DNA of 64,000 nucleotides from Cymbidium sinense (GCA_021442155.1 CM038216.1:151801009-151865008); one strand, 5' to 3'; positions 33,435 through 46,486 are shown, numbered from the stretch's first letter. Notes: a model not told the origin generated them from the letters alone. Numbers and translations are program-made.

Positions 33435-34616
33435 TGATATATCCATCTAAAATTTATAAATTAAACACGGATCTCAATTTAAAATATACATACAATCAAA
33501 TTAAATGACTCGGTGAGGCAGTCAATCTTAGGCCCAAATCAAGTCAGTCAAATGAGCTCAAATCAAGCTCAAATGCTATATCTAAAACTTCGAAACATTG
33601 ACTCAATAATCAAATGATTTACAAATTTGACGTTCTTATAGTCGAATCGAGCGGCTTGGTGAGACAAATCCAACGAGCCTAAGATCACTTAGATCGAAGG
33701 TCATTTGAATAGTCAAATCGCCAAAAAACTATCTATAATCAAATGAATCAATGCAGACCGTCACATGTAGTGTTTTGAGATTTCGACTACAATGACCAAA
33801 ATACCCTCTCAGAATCTTATAAATAAGACCCCAATCTTGTCATGAAGAAAGGAAGAAGCTAGAAGTGAACTTGGGAGCTAAGCTAAACAGAAGAGAGTGC
33901 TTTAAAGTTTGAAAATCCTCCGGCATAATTACCACTGGTGGTCGACTCGTCGTTGGCACCGCATGCCATTGCTTTGCCGTCGGCCACCGGCTCGCTGCGT
34001 CAAATACGTTGCGGTCATTCTGCCCCACGCGATCATCGTTGTCGGTCATCGCCGATCACAGTCGTCGATCACCATCGCCGGTCATCGTCGTTAACCATCA
34101 TCACCGGTTATCCCCGCTGACCATCGTCGTTAGTCGCCGTCGACCATCACTGTTGCGTTGCCGGCCCGCATTGGCCATCACCATCATCATTGTCATTAAC
34201 CTGGGTCATCATCATCGCAGGTCGTCATTGCATTGCGCCACGCGCGGTCGCCGGGTCGCCGCTTACCATCGCGGCCATCTCCGCGGTCATCACCGCCAAC
34301 CGTTATCATCGTCGGTGACCCTGCATTCATCATCAACTACTAACAATTTACCACTACACGGTATATAGTTCTTTGCATGATTCAGGATTCCATTGTTAGC
34401 CATTCTCATATACAATTCAGAATCCTATTATCAAGTAAATTTTGTACTCAAACAGATATATAGTGGAAGATTTTCTTTGGGCACGTGATTTTTTTCCTCT
34501 TTTCGAGATTCTACGTAAAATTGCAGTTTTCTTATTAATTAATATTCAGTGTGTGATGGATTCCACAATAAAGGTAAGGCCTAAACTTTTATTTTACCAC
34601 AATTAATTTTCTAGCA
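33435..34616 (+). repeat. LTR, plus orientation
   Basis: Starts TGATATATCC after CCAAAATAGAGGCAAA and ends TTTTCTAGCA. The CATCGTCG/CATCACCG triplet tract spans about 33930-34330. Usual family text near the end: TTTTTTTCCTCTTTTCGAGA and CAGTGTGTGATGGATTCCAC. Confidence 0.82.
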
Positions 34617-36545
34617 TGCAATACTAATGACACTAATTTGTCTTGATCTATACATGAGCGTCAATAGAAATCTATAAATATTATGAAGGGATTAGTATTT
34701 GCTTATTATTTATTTTAGTATCTTTTTCTGTTGAATTAACATTCTTTTATTCAAGCTCAAATGGCCAACATTTCTATAATCAAGATTGCCAAGAAATACT
34801 TAAAAAGCGTCGAAAGGAGAAATTAAAGTAACAAATGGAGAGAGAGGAATATTTATTTTCCTAAAAGCTTCCTATTGAAAGCTAAAGTTAGAGACAAGTG
34901 AGAAGAGCAAAAAAATTGATAATCTTGTTGTCGCTACTTCAGCAATTTTCTAAACCCAAAATGCCTTCTCAAATTCACTAAGTTTTGATAGTCAACAACA
35001 AACACTTTCCATTTTCCCACTTTTATTCTATCCTTGACACTTTGACTCCATTCCTTATACATTGACTCACAATCGATCATCTCGTAACACGACTTGCCCC
35101 ATTATGGCCCTCTACCATTAGTATTATCAAAGATAAAACTTGGAAGAGGAACAAGGCAATTAAGAGGATGACAAACTTGCATAAGGGAGATTCTTTATTT
35201 GTAATTTGTATGTTCAAAATTTTATTGACAAATCATAAAAGCAATTACTCACAACTATAGTCACTAATTTCGCTTATATTGTTATTTTCAACTTGCATTG
35301 TTTATAAATAATAAACTCACTCCATATGCATGCCTCCCAAACTAGCAAGTATGCAATGACATAAAGATTGGAAAAATCAATAGGGGAATTAAAACGTTAA
35401 GAGATAAGAGCAAAATATAGAAAAATAAAGTACATATATAGTGTTGGATATTATGATGGCCCAATCCAACCAAGTAAACTTTAGGATATTAACTCCACCC
35501 TTAAACTCAACTTGACTTTTTCCACTTAGAAATAATTCATTTAATTAGAAAAATGTTATTAATGTATCTCCATACATTAGAAATATGATTAGCAATGATA
35601 AACAATAAGGGAATGGGAAGAAGTTTAACGACCCTATTAGAAGAATTAAGATAGAACCCTAACCTTTAAATAAGATTCATTATCCAAACAAAGTTATAGT
35701 TAGCCAAGTACATGAGTTTTTAAACATAGGATGTATAATCATAAAAAGTCAATAACTTTGCCAAAATAAAACTTATAGTCAATGAAAAACAAAACTTACA
35801 AGTTTTAATTCATGTAACTAAATATGAAATGTTAACTTTAATACAAGGAATATAGTGGACTTTTCTTCACCTATGAGGTGAATGATTTTTCTCCTTGTAA
35901 ATCTTTTTATATCAACAAATTTAGTTAATTTTAAACATGAGAGCATAATTTTAATTATGATCTATCATACAAACATTATATGTGGATGATTTCTTATGAT
36001 GATTTTAAAATTCCTTGACCTTATCAAAACAATAAGGATTGATGACATGTAAATGTCTTTTTATATGTAAAATTATACACATATATTACTTATATATATA
36101 TATATATAGTAAATGAGAGCAATCATAATATATAAAATGAGAAATAAATGGCTACAAAAAAGAAGAGACTAAGATTTTTTTGTGGTTTGGTGAATGTTTG
36201 CTCATGTCCACAATCAAACATAGATGTTTTGCTATATCCAAAAGAATCATATAAAATAATTTTTAAAAAATTTCTCTTTCCTCTCTTTATTTTTTTAAAT
36301 TCTTCTCACCATAGTTAATAGGAAAATATACCTTTATATGCCTCGAAGTAATTAAAATTGGATAAATAAGTTTTTTGGTTTCTTTTTTTGAGAATTATAC
36401 TCAAAGATTCATTTTGACCCAAATTATCTTATCTTTTTTTATAAATAGAAGTTGAAATCTTGTTGAATTGTTATGAAACTTTTCTACTTATTGAATAGTT
36501 ATACAACAATTGGATAAGTGCAGAAGCATGAGTTTAATTTTTCTT
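34617..36545. other. AT-rich spacer
   Basis: No gene, terminal repeat or recognisable transposon seen in this 1.9 kb. Confidence 0.6.
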
Positions 36546-36548
36546 AGA

Positions 36549-36573
36549 GACACACATACACACACACACACAG

Positions 36574-36626
<53 letters not shown>
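36549..36626. repeat. (CA)n-(TA)n compound microsatellite
   Basis: CA dinucleotides with two interruptions (36549-36601), then TA dinucleotides to 36626. Confidence 0.95.
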
Positions 36627-36630
<4 letters not shown>

Positions 36631-37369
36631 TTTTTTAAATCACAAAAGAATTTTTCTTTTTTGCATTAGTGTTATTTATGTATTAATAAATTTTTTTTAT
36701 GATTGAAGCATGCCTAAAGAATCAACTTCTTTTTTTTTTTATGTAAAGTCTAATATTACAATCCAATTGGTAGAATGACATAAAATTTTATTAAAAATAT
36801 TACGTGCATAAAATTCAATATAATAAATAAATATCAAAAAGTGCTAAACTTAATATATCGTATTACATGATAGAAAATTTGTGGCATTAAATAGAGTGCT
36901 TCATGCCTTAGTTATGTATAATGACTCCACACATAGAGATGGATCAAAATAATGCACATGATGAGAAAATTTATATGAAAAATTTAGAATGAGAAAAACT
37001 TGAGCTTAGTTAAAATAATTCCAATAGAATATATTATATATTTTAAATGATGTCTACTAAGAATGGAATTGATGAAATATAATAAACATGAATTATGTGG
37101 GATGAATTTTATGATAAAAATTAGAGAAATTTTGAAGCATTTAAGTTGCCTTTAAGAAATCATAAAATAGTATATTTAATAGTTCTCCTTTGAGGATGAG
37201 AGACCAAAGATCAAAACATGATCAAGACATTCAATATAATCCTAGTGTTGATGTCGAGAATCATAGTGGGTGATAAATTATTAAATGATATTAGCAACAA
37301 TATTATGAGCAACTAGAGGCAAAAATAGTGGTAGATTTTGATGTTAATGTTGATAACATGCATCAACCT
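36627..37369. other. AT-rich spacer left of element C
   Basis: Nothing coding seen. Ends at the 5' LTR of element C; no target duplication matching the far end of C was found. Confidence 0.55.
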
Positions 37370-38172
37370 TGATATAACACTGAAAATTCTACTAGTCGAA
37401 GCACGGATCTTGATGTCAAAAGTAAGTTGATCCTCAGTTGAAATTAGTCGAGACCAAGCACTTAAAATACCATTGAAAACTTTGGGATATCACTTAAATC
37501 CCTAAATAGCTCTTAAACATGGACTGTTTATAGTCAAATCGAGCGTCTTGATGAGCATGATCTAACAAGCCCAAGATCTCATAATTCTGACTTTATTTAA
37601 GCATTCAAAAACTTAAAATACTTCGAATGATCAAAGGAATCATTTTGAGCCGTCTGATGGAGGGAGTTCGGGTTTTGCATGTATTTACGAGCGACACTCC
37701 AATCTAAAAGCTCATCATTCCTCATATGAGAGAGCCCAAAGAGAGAGAGGAGCTAAAGCTTGAAAATCCTCCAAAACACCACCACTTTGGTTGTCAACCA
37801 TTGCGGCCGCCATGATCCTTGCCGTCGTCAATCTCGTGTCACCATCATGACAACCCTTTGTGTCGATCCCACGTCATCATTTTTCTAGCAAAGCTGTTAC
37901 AACTGAACATGACTATATGGCATCGATTGTTGATTCCATTTATTCTCATGTACAATTTTGTAATCCCGTTATCAGAAAATTTTGTACTATGAAATAAATA
38001 CATAGTAGAAGATTCTTATTGGGCTAGGCCCCGTGGTTTTACTCTCTTTTTGAGATTTTTTCACGTAAAAATTTCTGGAATTTTATTGTTCACTCTTTAA
38101 ATATCTGTGTGTGTGTTGGATTTCATAACAAGGCTAAGGCGTGAACTTTCACAATATCACTGGTTTCTAGCA
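37370..38172 (+). repeat. 5' LTR of element C
   Basis: About 803 bp from TGATATAACACTG to TTTCTAGCA. Contains the family's leader text and a short triplet tract near 37780-37880. Confidence 0.85.
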
Positions 38173-38640
38173 ATAGTTTGGCAGCGAACCCTTCAATCAT
38201 AATTTACGTGAACACCTCGTTATGACCAATAAACAATAGCTCAGTAATAACAGCTCCGCCGACTCCATCACTCTCGAAATCCTTGAACCAAGGATGTCAA
38301 GCTTCACTCCCTCCCCAAGGTGAGAAGGCGATAAAATTTCTTTAGAAGATGCGTGTCCAAGATGGAAGAGTCTCAAAATGAGAGGATCCGACTTTTGAGG
38401 AACACAACGGCCACTACCACGACACATATCCCCAAGATGGTCGTTAGCCATGTGAGGTCAAAATGCTAATCTCCTGACACTAAAGTTCCTCCACATGAGA
38501 GGCGTGATGTTGATCTCCTTGACCTTCTAGTTACTCATCTCAATCAAATTTTCTCACCTCTAATCCACCATTTATTGGTAGCCATTCTCGTCATATTATT
38601 TTCGTCGTTATAACGCGAATTACAATGCTTAATGCAAGGC
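38173..38640 (+). other. Leader of element C with candidate primer site
   Basis: Directly after the LTR: ATAGTTTGGCAGCGAACCC. TTTGGCAGCG and the shared ACCCTTCAATCA make this the best preserved candidate primer site in the family; the matching tRNA is not known. Confidence 0.5.
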
Positions 38641-40260
38641 AATTTCATCTTTAAGATGAAATCATCTTCCCCTCATCATGGTATGAGGAATCCTGTTGGT
38701 ATTCTTCAACATCCTATTCCGTGGGTTTCAAGCTTTAGCATTGATTCTGATGAATACCCACATGAACATCGACCATTACTGGGATTCATGCATATCCAAT
38801 GAGCTCGACTGCTTTGTCGTCTTTCCGTTACTCAAGGGGAGCTCACAGTTCTACTCCCTTCCAAGGGATCCATCCATTCCTTTGAACTTCAGATTTTTGT
38901 AGAAGGTTCATTGCAAACCGGAGGATCATTAAAGATTCCTCCCATCTCTCGACATTCATCAAAATGAGGGTAAATCACTTAAGGAATACTTCGAGGTTCT
39001 CCTTGAAGCTTCCAAATACAGGGCGAACTATTAAGAGGAGTTTTCCTTGGAGGGTCGAGGCCTTTTCGTCCTTGTCACAGACACGGTTCCTCTTGTGCCA
39101 ACAGTTCATCATGTGGAAGCACAAATCTCTATTGAGGAAGCTATTAATGCCCATAAATAATTTGAACAATCTACGGAAAATGTAAAACCCAATGCGGACC
39201 GACAGTCCCATCAAAAGAAGCAATAAGGCAGTCGTGATCTCCCCACCCCATATCAATGTGAACCACGACGAAAGGAATGCGTGAACACATCTCGTGTTAA
39301 CCTATTGAGATGAAAACATCAAGTGGCACATCCGAAACCAAATTCAGAAATCGAGCAATATTGTCACTTCCTTGAAATGGACATATCTTGAGGCATGCAA
39401 ACAAGAAGAAATGAGAGGCTCATTCAACAAGGATATCTACTGATTATGAAGAATCAATCGTCGACAAACAAACATACCTCCAAGCAACAGGACAATCATC
39501 ACGAAATAACAAAATAATCATCAAACACTTGGAGAAATTGAAATAATGGAGGACCAATACTATATAATCAATCATTACCACGAAGAGCGAGTTAAAGAAG
39601 TCTGTATTGATCATTCCATCACTTTTAATGACTCTTAGAAGGAGTTCATGTTCCTCATCAAGATCCACTTGTCATCGGTAGGGGTGACCCATGCTATAAT
39701 GTTAAGAGAATTTTGATTGACAATGAGAGTTCTTGATGTCTTATTTTACTCCACATTTCTTAGCATGGGGTTAGAAAAGCTCCAACCATTGCAGGATTAT
39801 TATGGGTTTGATAATCACCCGTGCGGTAGAGGACAATCACCTTTCTGTTGTCCTTGGTGAATTTCTCGATAAGTGACTCATTTAATCCAATTCATGGTGG
39901 TCAAGTCGATTCACATATAACTATCTTTGGAAGGCCTCAATCAATTTTGGTTAGATCACTTGGTATCTCATCTTAAGATAAAATTTTCAACCCCCATTGG
40001 AGTTGGGGTGGTCTTTGGAAATCAACAGATAGCATAATAATGTTACCTCAGACAAGCTCAACCACACTCTTCTGTGACCTTCAGTGTGGAAGATTTTAAT
40101 TTTTGAGATGAAGAAGTACCCACAAGCTTCCACGTAGAAGACTTGCTCTTGCATTATCAGATGACCAACCACTACGAATAGTGCAAGTGGGATCCCTGCT
40201 CTCATAAGAGCAAAGGAAAAAATATATAAACTTCTTGCTCAGAAATCAAGACATCTTTGC
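38640..40260 (+). pseudogene. gag and protease remnant of element C
   Basis: Capsid pieces at 38696-39185 (for example ILFRGFQALALI in one frame, DCFVVFPLLKGSSQFYSLP), gag C-terminal text (39300-39480), then the protease active-site segment at about 39708-39731, which reads RILIDNES. The usual Gly of the D-x-G triad is Glu here, as in element A. GRP-containing text follows near 39925. Frames change every 50-200 bp. Confidence 0.78.
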
Positions 40261-40299
40261 TTGGAGTCACGGATATCGGAATTGACCAATGTGATCATG

Positions 40300-43085
40300 C
40301 ACTCCCTCAAGATTGATCCAACATTCAAATCATCCAAAAGAAGCGTTTTGCACGATGCCTCAAGCTATTAAACAAGTTAACAAGCTCTAGAAGCGGGATT
40401 CATCAGAGGTACATTACCCTACATGGCTAGCAAATGTTGTCATGGTTAAGAAAACAAATGGAATATGGAGAATGTGTATTGATTACACGACCTTAAGCTT
40501 GCGAAAGATAGTTTTCCTCTTCTCAATTGATCAATTGGTTGATCTTGCGTCGGACATCAAATGCTCGTTTTGGATGCTTACTCGGTTACAACCAAATAAA
40601 ATGAACGGATGAAGAAGCTACAACATTTCAAACATATAAAGGTTTATACTATTACCAAGTTATGTCATTTGGGTTAAAAAATCTTTGGTGCTACTATCAA
40701 GCGCTTATGAATAAGATTTTTAAAGACTTATTAGGCTACAATGGAGGTATATGTGGATGACATTATTGAAAAGCTTGGAAGAATCAACATATTTCTAACT
40801 TAGAAATATGCTTTAACCTTCTTCGACGTTATAACATGCGACTTAACCAATGTGCTTTTGGGTTTTGTCGGAAAATTTCTTGGATTATATGGTGCAGTGG
40901 GATAGAGGCCAACCGAGAAAATCAAAGCTCTCAAAGATATGACTCTCAGAAGAATATCAAAGTTCAAGCGTTTGAATGGAATTTTTGTTATCGCTTCTAG
41001 CCCGTTAGGGATAAATACTTGTCATTCTTTAAAATATTAAAGGGAGCTAAAATAATAATTTTTTGGGCGATGAATGTCGATCTACTTTTAAGCTAAGGGA
41101 GTATTTAGCATCTCCACCCTACTATCAAGCCTATTCAAGGAGAGATGTTATACTTATATCTCGCAGTCTCTTTCCACGCGATAAGCTCAGTTTTAGTGCG
41201 AGAAGAAAATGGGATACAATGACCAATTTACTATGTCAACAAAATTCTCTCTAATATAGAAAGTCGTTATCCACTTGCAGATAAGGTGGCTCTGGCTTTA
41301 GTTTTCTCTGAAATACATGCTCATATTATCGGTGTTTACACTCATTTACCATTAAGGGCTATCCTACAGAAACTAGAAGCATCTGGGAGGTTAATTAAAT
41401 GGTCTGTAGAATTGGGAGAGTTTGATATAAATTTTCTTTCTTACGCAGTCTCAGTACTGGACTTTATAGTGGAATACCCAACTCGAGGAGCTATCGCTAC
41501 ATGCCTTTTCGTCTCCTCAATGGACCCTCTATGTTGATGGAGCTTCAGAAATCTTTGGTGCGAGAATCTTACTTATTTCCCCAGTGAGAATACCTTAGAG
41601 TATGGACTTACTAAAATTTCCTAATAATATGGTTGAATATGAGGCTCTCATCAGGTTGAGACTTCCATTGATGAAGCTCAAGACTTAGTGATCCCGACTC
41701 TCAACTTAGCCTCCCAAGTTGAGGGAAACTTTAATACTCATAATCTCAGTGCACAATACCTCCACTTGGTAAGTCTCTTCTTGCCCATTTCAAGACACAT
41801 CAAATCATTCACATCTTTGAGAGAGAATAATAGCGGCTCTCGCTAAGCTTGCTACATATTGGAGATCTATTTAAGAGAAGGCATGTTGAAGAAATATATT
41901 TTCCTAGTATCCAAGGGTCATGGGTAATTCAAGCAATTAATGAGATAAAGGAACATTGGATGGATCCCATCTGTCTTTTCTACAAGAAGGAACCCTTCAC
42001 GAAGACCAACTCATCAGAAGACAAGCTTCAAACTTTATCATGAGATGTGAACTATACAAACGAGCTTTTCGGATATACCTCAAATGTCTCTTCCTTGAGG
42101 CGATTACATTAAGAGAGATTCAGGATATGTGGAGAACACAGGAGGAAGGCGTTAGCCCTTAAAATTATAAAGAGGGTTCTATTGGCCTGATGAAACAAGG
42201 TGCCTTGGAGTTCACAAAAAATGTGCAAGTTGTCGGTTGCACTCTAACCTCCCTCACATCGCATATGAGCTCTCATCCATTCAAAGCCCGTGGCCTTTTT
42301 GCGATGGGGAATGATATCATGGGACCTTTTCCGATAGCATCACGACAACGAAAGTTCATCATTTTAGCCGTCGACTACTTCACTAAATGGGTGGAAGCTA
42401 AACCACTCACTAAAATCGTAGAGGCAAATGCTAAACAATTTATTTGAAAAAATATAGTATGTCGATTTGGTCTTTTCACAAAGATCATCAACGGAACCCA
42501 ATTTATTGGAAAATCTTTACGTCCTTTTGCAAAGATCTTCACATTCAATTCTTTACGGCAGCACATCCTCAAACTAATGGACAAAGCTGAAGCTACCAGG
42601 ACTATACTCAAAGGACTAAAAACATCTTGAGAAGGGGCAATGGGTTGATGAGCTTTCTAATATTCTTTGGGCTTACTTTTCATCGAACCGATTGGTGAGA
42701 CACCATATAACTTGTGTTTTTCGAAGCTATTATACCGAGATATCGGGTTCCAAGTCAAGAGTTCAATTATTCGATCATGATGGTAATGAAGAAAAACTCG
42801 AACGGACTTACTCCCGAAACTTCGTGACATGGCCTACTTGGTTGCTTATCACCAAAGGGTAGCTTCACTTCCGAAGAGTAAAACCCCGTCCCATATCTGT
42901 CGGTGACTTGGTCCTATGAAGTCTCGAAGTTACAGGCAAAGGTCCTCAACACAATAAACTCTCACCTCTTTGGGATGACCCATATGTGGTTATATGGTAA
43001 AGCCGGGAACATTCAAGCTCAAGGATCCAAGGAAAAACTTTACCTCGAACTTGGAAACCGAAAATCTCAAAAATATTATTAGTAA
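40300..43085 (+). pseudogene. pol remnant of element C
   Basis: Reverse transcriptase from about 40330 (KKTNGIWRMCIDY at 40447-40485, YVDD at about 40748-40759), first RNase H at 41063-41480, second RNase H from about 41520, integrase 41850-43080 with AVDYFTKWVEAKPL (42367-42408), a decayed core, and the C-terminal GDLVL text near 42903. Compared with element B, many positions have lost 2-10 bases, so no domain has a complete frame. Confidence 0.85.
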
Positions 43086-43129
43086 TTTCTGCATAATTAT
43101 TGCAACTTTTATTTTTTATCGTTTGTCAT

Positions 43130-43190
43130 TTTTCTTCATGTAGTATCTCACTTAGTGGGATAAAGACGTTGTTGTTGTTGTTGTTGTTGT
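43130..43190 (+). repeat. LINE-like 3' tail behind pol of element C
   Basis: TTCATGTAGTATCTCACTTAGTGGGATAAAGACG, then (TTG)n. Same location and orientation as 19776-19832 in element B, so the tail belongs to the shared ancestor. Confidence 0.65.
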
Positions 43191-43374
43191 CATTTTCTCT
43201 TGAAACTCATATCCGTGTTAAAATTATCTTATGATTGTATCATCAAACTTATCAGAGTAATGAATTCATAGCTTTTTCTTTTAAGCTTGTTGCATATGAA
43301 CAATCTCCTTCATTTAATCCTCCCACTTGAGAAAATGCGCAACTCACGTTGTATCTCGGGGGCATGATCAATCC

Positions 43375-43600
43375 GGGGACTTGATGACCTCTTCCATCTG
43401 CAAAAGTCAAGTACACTACAGGATAGGTCAAAAGGTCATTGGTAGATATCTCACGACCTCTTTCATACAGGTAAGATGTTAAATAATGTTTTGACTAATA
43501 CCTAGGATAGGCCAAAAGGTCGTTGGTGGACTTCCCACGACCTCATCCGTGCAGGTTAGCGTCGTTGAATAATATTCTGACCAATCCCCACGATGGGTAA
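43375..43600. repeat. Tandem repeats in the 3' region of element C
   Basis: About two and a half units with GGATAGGTCAAAAGGTC, ACGACCTC and CATACAGGTAA-like text; same family as 9130-9415 and 20010-20345. Confidence 0.78.
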
Positions 43601-43699
43601 AAACAAAATAAGAGTGTATCACTTAAAAAAAAAATTTCATTGACAATATTAACATGATGACATAAGAAAAAAATTAAAATTCTGATACATAATAATAAC

Positions 43700-43923
43700 A
43701 ATACATAGATAAAAAAAAGACATCCTTAAGTGACGCTACATCATATCAGTTGGTGATATCAACGTCCTCCTCACTAGGAGATGCTCCTTGACTCACTCTC
43801 AACTCTTTCATCTCTCAGACAAAGTCTTTAGATACTTGGTGAGAGATATATCCTCAATAGCTCACGGTCTTGCGATGTACTAAGCGGATTCCTTTTAGGA
43901 ACCCTCGGATAAAGACCTCCTCT
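43700..43923 (-). pseudogene. Last-exon fragment of the antisense gene in element C
   Basis: Matches the reverse complement of 8800-9000 and the 20500-20690 part of element B, including CATCATATCAGTTGGTGATATCAA (read as two parts) and AGGAACCCTCGGAT. It stops at the junction with the inverted segment near 43917-43923, so exons 1-3 are missing from element C. Confidence 0.75.
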
Positions 43924-45720
43924 TAATAGTTCAGGGTCTACTAAAGGTATTTGGCGAGCTACTAAGGAGAACCTCTGGAAGTATTCCTTAAGTGATTAAC
44001 CCTCATTTTGACCAATGCGAATGGGAGGAATCTTTAATGATCCTCTTGCAATGTTCTAAATCTTGGCGAGTTAGTCAGTACAAATGAATCCCCTTGGAAG
44101 GGAGTAGAACCAAGTCGCGAGCTTGCCTTGATAGAAAGACGACAAAGTAGTGTGTAATGAGCTCATTGGATATGCATGATAGTCACTAATGGTCGATGTG
44201 TTCATGTGGTGTCGCCCCATCATAGGAATCAATCGAAGCTTGAAACCAGCGGGAATAGGATGTTGAAGAATATTCATTGAGATTCCTCATACTGGTGAGG
44301 AAAGATGATTTATGTCTTGAAGATGAAATTCATCTTGCATTAAGCATCGTAATTCTGCATGTATAATATGATGAGTTCAACATGATAAGAATGTGTCAAA
44401 ATACACATAAATGGTGGATTAGTCGGTTGAGTTACATGATGGATGAAATAGAACTAGCATGTCAGAGATTAACATCACGGTCTCTCACGGAGGAACTTGA
44501 TGTCAGGAGATTAGCATTTTGACCTCCCAACGATCGATCTTGGGGACGTGTTTGCAGTGAGTATTTGTGTTCCTAAGTCGGATCATCTTATTTTAAGACT
44601 CTTCCATTTTACATAATCTTCTAAAAGATTCTCGCCTTCACCACGAAGTGGTCTTGGCATCCTTGGTTCAGATTGGTTTAGTGTGACGAGTTGGGCGGAG
44701 GCTCATTATTATATTGCTTTGTTAAACATGCGAGATGCTCCACGAAATGTGATTGAAGAGTTCACTTCCCTGAGGCACAAATCGTCTAGAAAACCATTCG
44801 CTATTATGAAAGTTTCCGCCTTGTTATGAAATCAGCACACCAGGTATTTAAAGTGAATAAGAAAACTCCAAAATATTTCGTGGAAAAACCTCAAGAGGAA
44901 AACCCATTTCTGTAAGAATGTCCACTATGTATTTATTTAAATACAAAATTTCACGATAATGGGATTACAAAATTGTACATGAGAAGAGCGACAATGGAAT
45001 CAATTGAACAACAACCATATAGTCGCGTTCAAGTTGTAATAGTTCTTTGGTGGTAGAAGATGATGATGAGCAATAGGATCGGTGGCCCGGCGATGAATCG
45101 TCATGATGGTGGCAACATTTGTAAGGATCGTGGCGGTGGTATTGTGGTGGTTAGTGATTGACAACACCAGTGGTAGCACAATTATGCTTGGAGGATTTTC
45201 AAGCTTTGGAGCTCTCTCCTCTCTCTTGCTTGGGCTCTCCTCATATGAAAAATGAGAAGATATTTATAGATTAGAGGAGTGACGTCTTTGTAAATACATG
45301 AAAAAAATCGAACCACTCCCCTGACGGCTCAAAATGATTCTTTTGATCATTGATGTATTTTAAGTTTTGAATGTGGGAAATTATGAGATCTTGGGCTTGA
45401 TTCTCGTCAGATCTTTGGATTTGACTATAAACACTTCATGTTTAAAATTTAGGGATTTAAGTGATATCCCAAAGATTCAATGATATTTTAAGTGCTTGAT
45501 CTCATTAATTTCGGCGAGGATCACTTCTTGACATCAAGATTCATGCAGTAGAATTTTGACCATATCGGTTCTTTGGATGACACTATCTCAATCATCCAAA
45601 AATATATATACCAAATACTTGAAAGTAACAAAATTTTCAATGAAATTTGTGAGTCATTAACCATACATTTTGAAGAAACGGTCTTAGGAGCACAAGATTA
45701 TGATCGCAGCGTAAGTGCGA
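43917..45720 (-). mobile_element. Inverted segment inside element C
   Basis: Minus-oriented family sequence: gag capsid text (43926-44300, reverse complement of the part around 15190-15490 in B), leader (44340-44784), LTR (44785-45567) and 3' internal sequence with polypurine motif (45568-45720). Read on the minus strand the order is 3' internal, LTR, gag, so the LTR joins two internal parts. The left junction falls in CTCCTCT (43917-43923), a string present in both parent sequences at that point. The right junction is the centre of a palindrome with arms of about 150 bp. Confidence 0.78.
44785..45567 (-). repeat. Extra LTR inside the inverted segment of element C
   Basis: About 783 bp with TCTAGAAAACC at its left border and CATATCG at its right, TATTTATAG (TATA, minus strand) near 45260 and a reduced triplet tract (45050-45180). 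It is flanked on both sides by internal sequence, not genomic DNA. Confidence 0.8.
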
Positions 45721-45884
45721 TGGGTCCATAACCCCAAAATCTTGCAACATATAGGTACATCGTGTACCATTGCGTGATCATAATTTTGTACGCGTCTATT
45801 CCATATGGTTGTGGAGTTTCATTGAAAAATTTTACTTTCAAGTATTTTATGGATGATTGAGATATCATCAAAAATAGAGAAGAG

Positions 45885-46486
45885 CGATATGATATTATTA
45901 TGCCTCATGATGTCAAAGCAGTTGATCCCGAGTGAATAGTGCAACACTTAAATCGGAAATTTTGATATCACTTTCTGTTAAAACATAGTGTTTAGTCAAT
46001 CATGTCTAACCCATCTCATAATTTGACTTCATGAGCATCAAAACTACATCGTCAAAAACATGGCGGTCCTGGAGAGGTTTGAAACATTTCTGAAACCACT
46101 CCTCGTCTATAAATAGCTTATTCTTCATATGAGGGAGGCAGCTGAAAGAAAACTCTAGAAATCCTTCAGCACATTAGTCACCGCGTTGTCACCATCGAGC
46201 CGTCGATCATAATCGTTGCTTGTCACCATGCGGCGATTCGTAAATGTCAACATGCATTCTTAGCCATTGTTACAACGTGACTATATATTGTTGTTATGTG
46301 CAGGATTCCCATTTAGATTTTCTTCATTATAATCATTAGAAATTTTGTACTAAAATACAAAAGATTCTTACAGCTAGGCCGTATTTTCTCCGAGGTTTTT
46401 TCCTTTATGGAGTTTTCTTGTTCTCTTTAAATACTGTCTGATTTCATAACAAGCAAGTAAACTCATTCACAACGGTTTTTTTCACA
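45885..46486 (+). repeat. 3' LTR of element C
   Basis: Starts CGATATGATATT after AAAATAGAGAAGAG and ends near GGTTTTTTTCACA. About 600 bp, with several small deletions relative to 37370-38172. Confidence 0.75.

Larger units (their letters stand above)
31832..34616. mobile_element. Inverted LTR pair of the A/B family
   Basis: An LTR on the minus strand (31832-32927) and one on the plus strand (33435-34616) face each other tail to tail, so both outer borders are the TTTTCTAGCA end. Between them are a piece of the element's 3' internal region in minus orientation (32928 to about 33125, with polypurine motif and the AATCATTCAAAAATATATATA stretch), an AT-rich stretch without family similarity, and a short plus-oriented polypurine segment before the right LTR. 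Both LTRs are longer than usual (about 1.1-1.2 kb) because of expanded triplet tracts. No gag or pol is present. Confidence 0.75.
37370..46486 (+). mobile_element. Element C: rearranged, decayed Tat-type element of the A/B family
   Basis: 5' LTR 37370-38172, then gag, protease, reverse transcriptase, RNase H, second RNase H and integrase in plus orientation with many small deletions, the LINE-like tail, tandem repeats and a piece of the antisense gene's last exon. At about 43917 the sequence jumps to an inverted segment (gag, leader, LTR and 3' internal region in minus orientation) that ends near 45720, where plus orientation resumes and leads to the 3' LTR (45885-46486). Confidence 0.83.

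Noticed and set aside
32136..34368. Open frames rich in Thr, Arg, Pro, His and Ser over the inverted LTR pair
   Set aside because: Triplet-tract artefacts on both strands; same DNA region as the LTR tract of the family.
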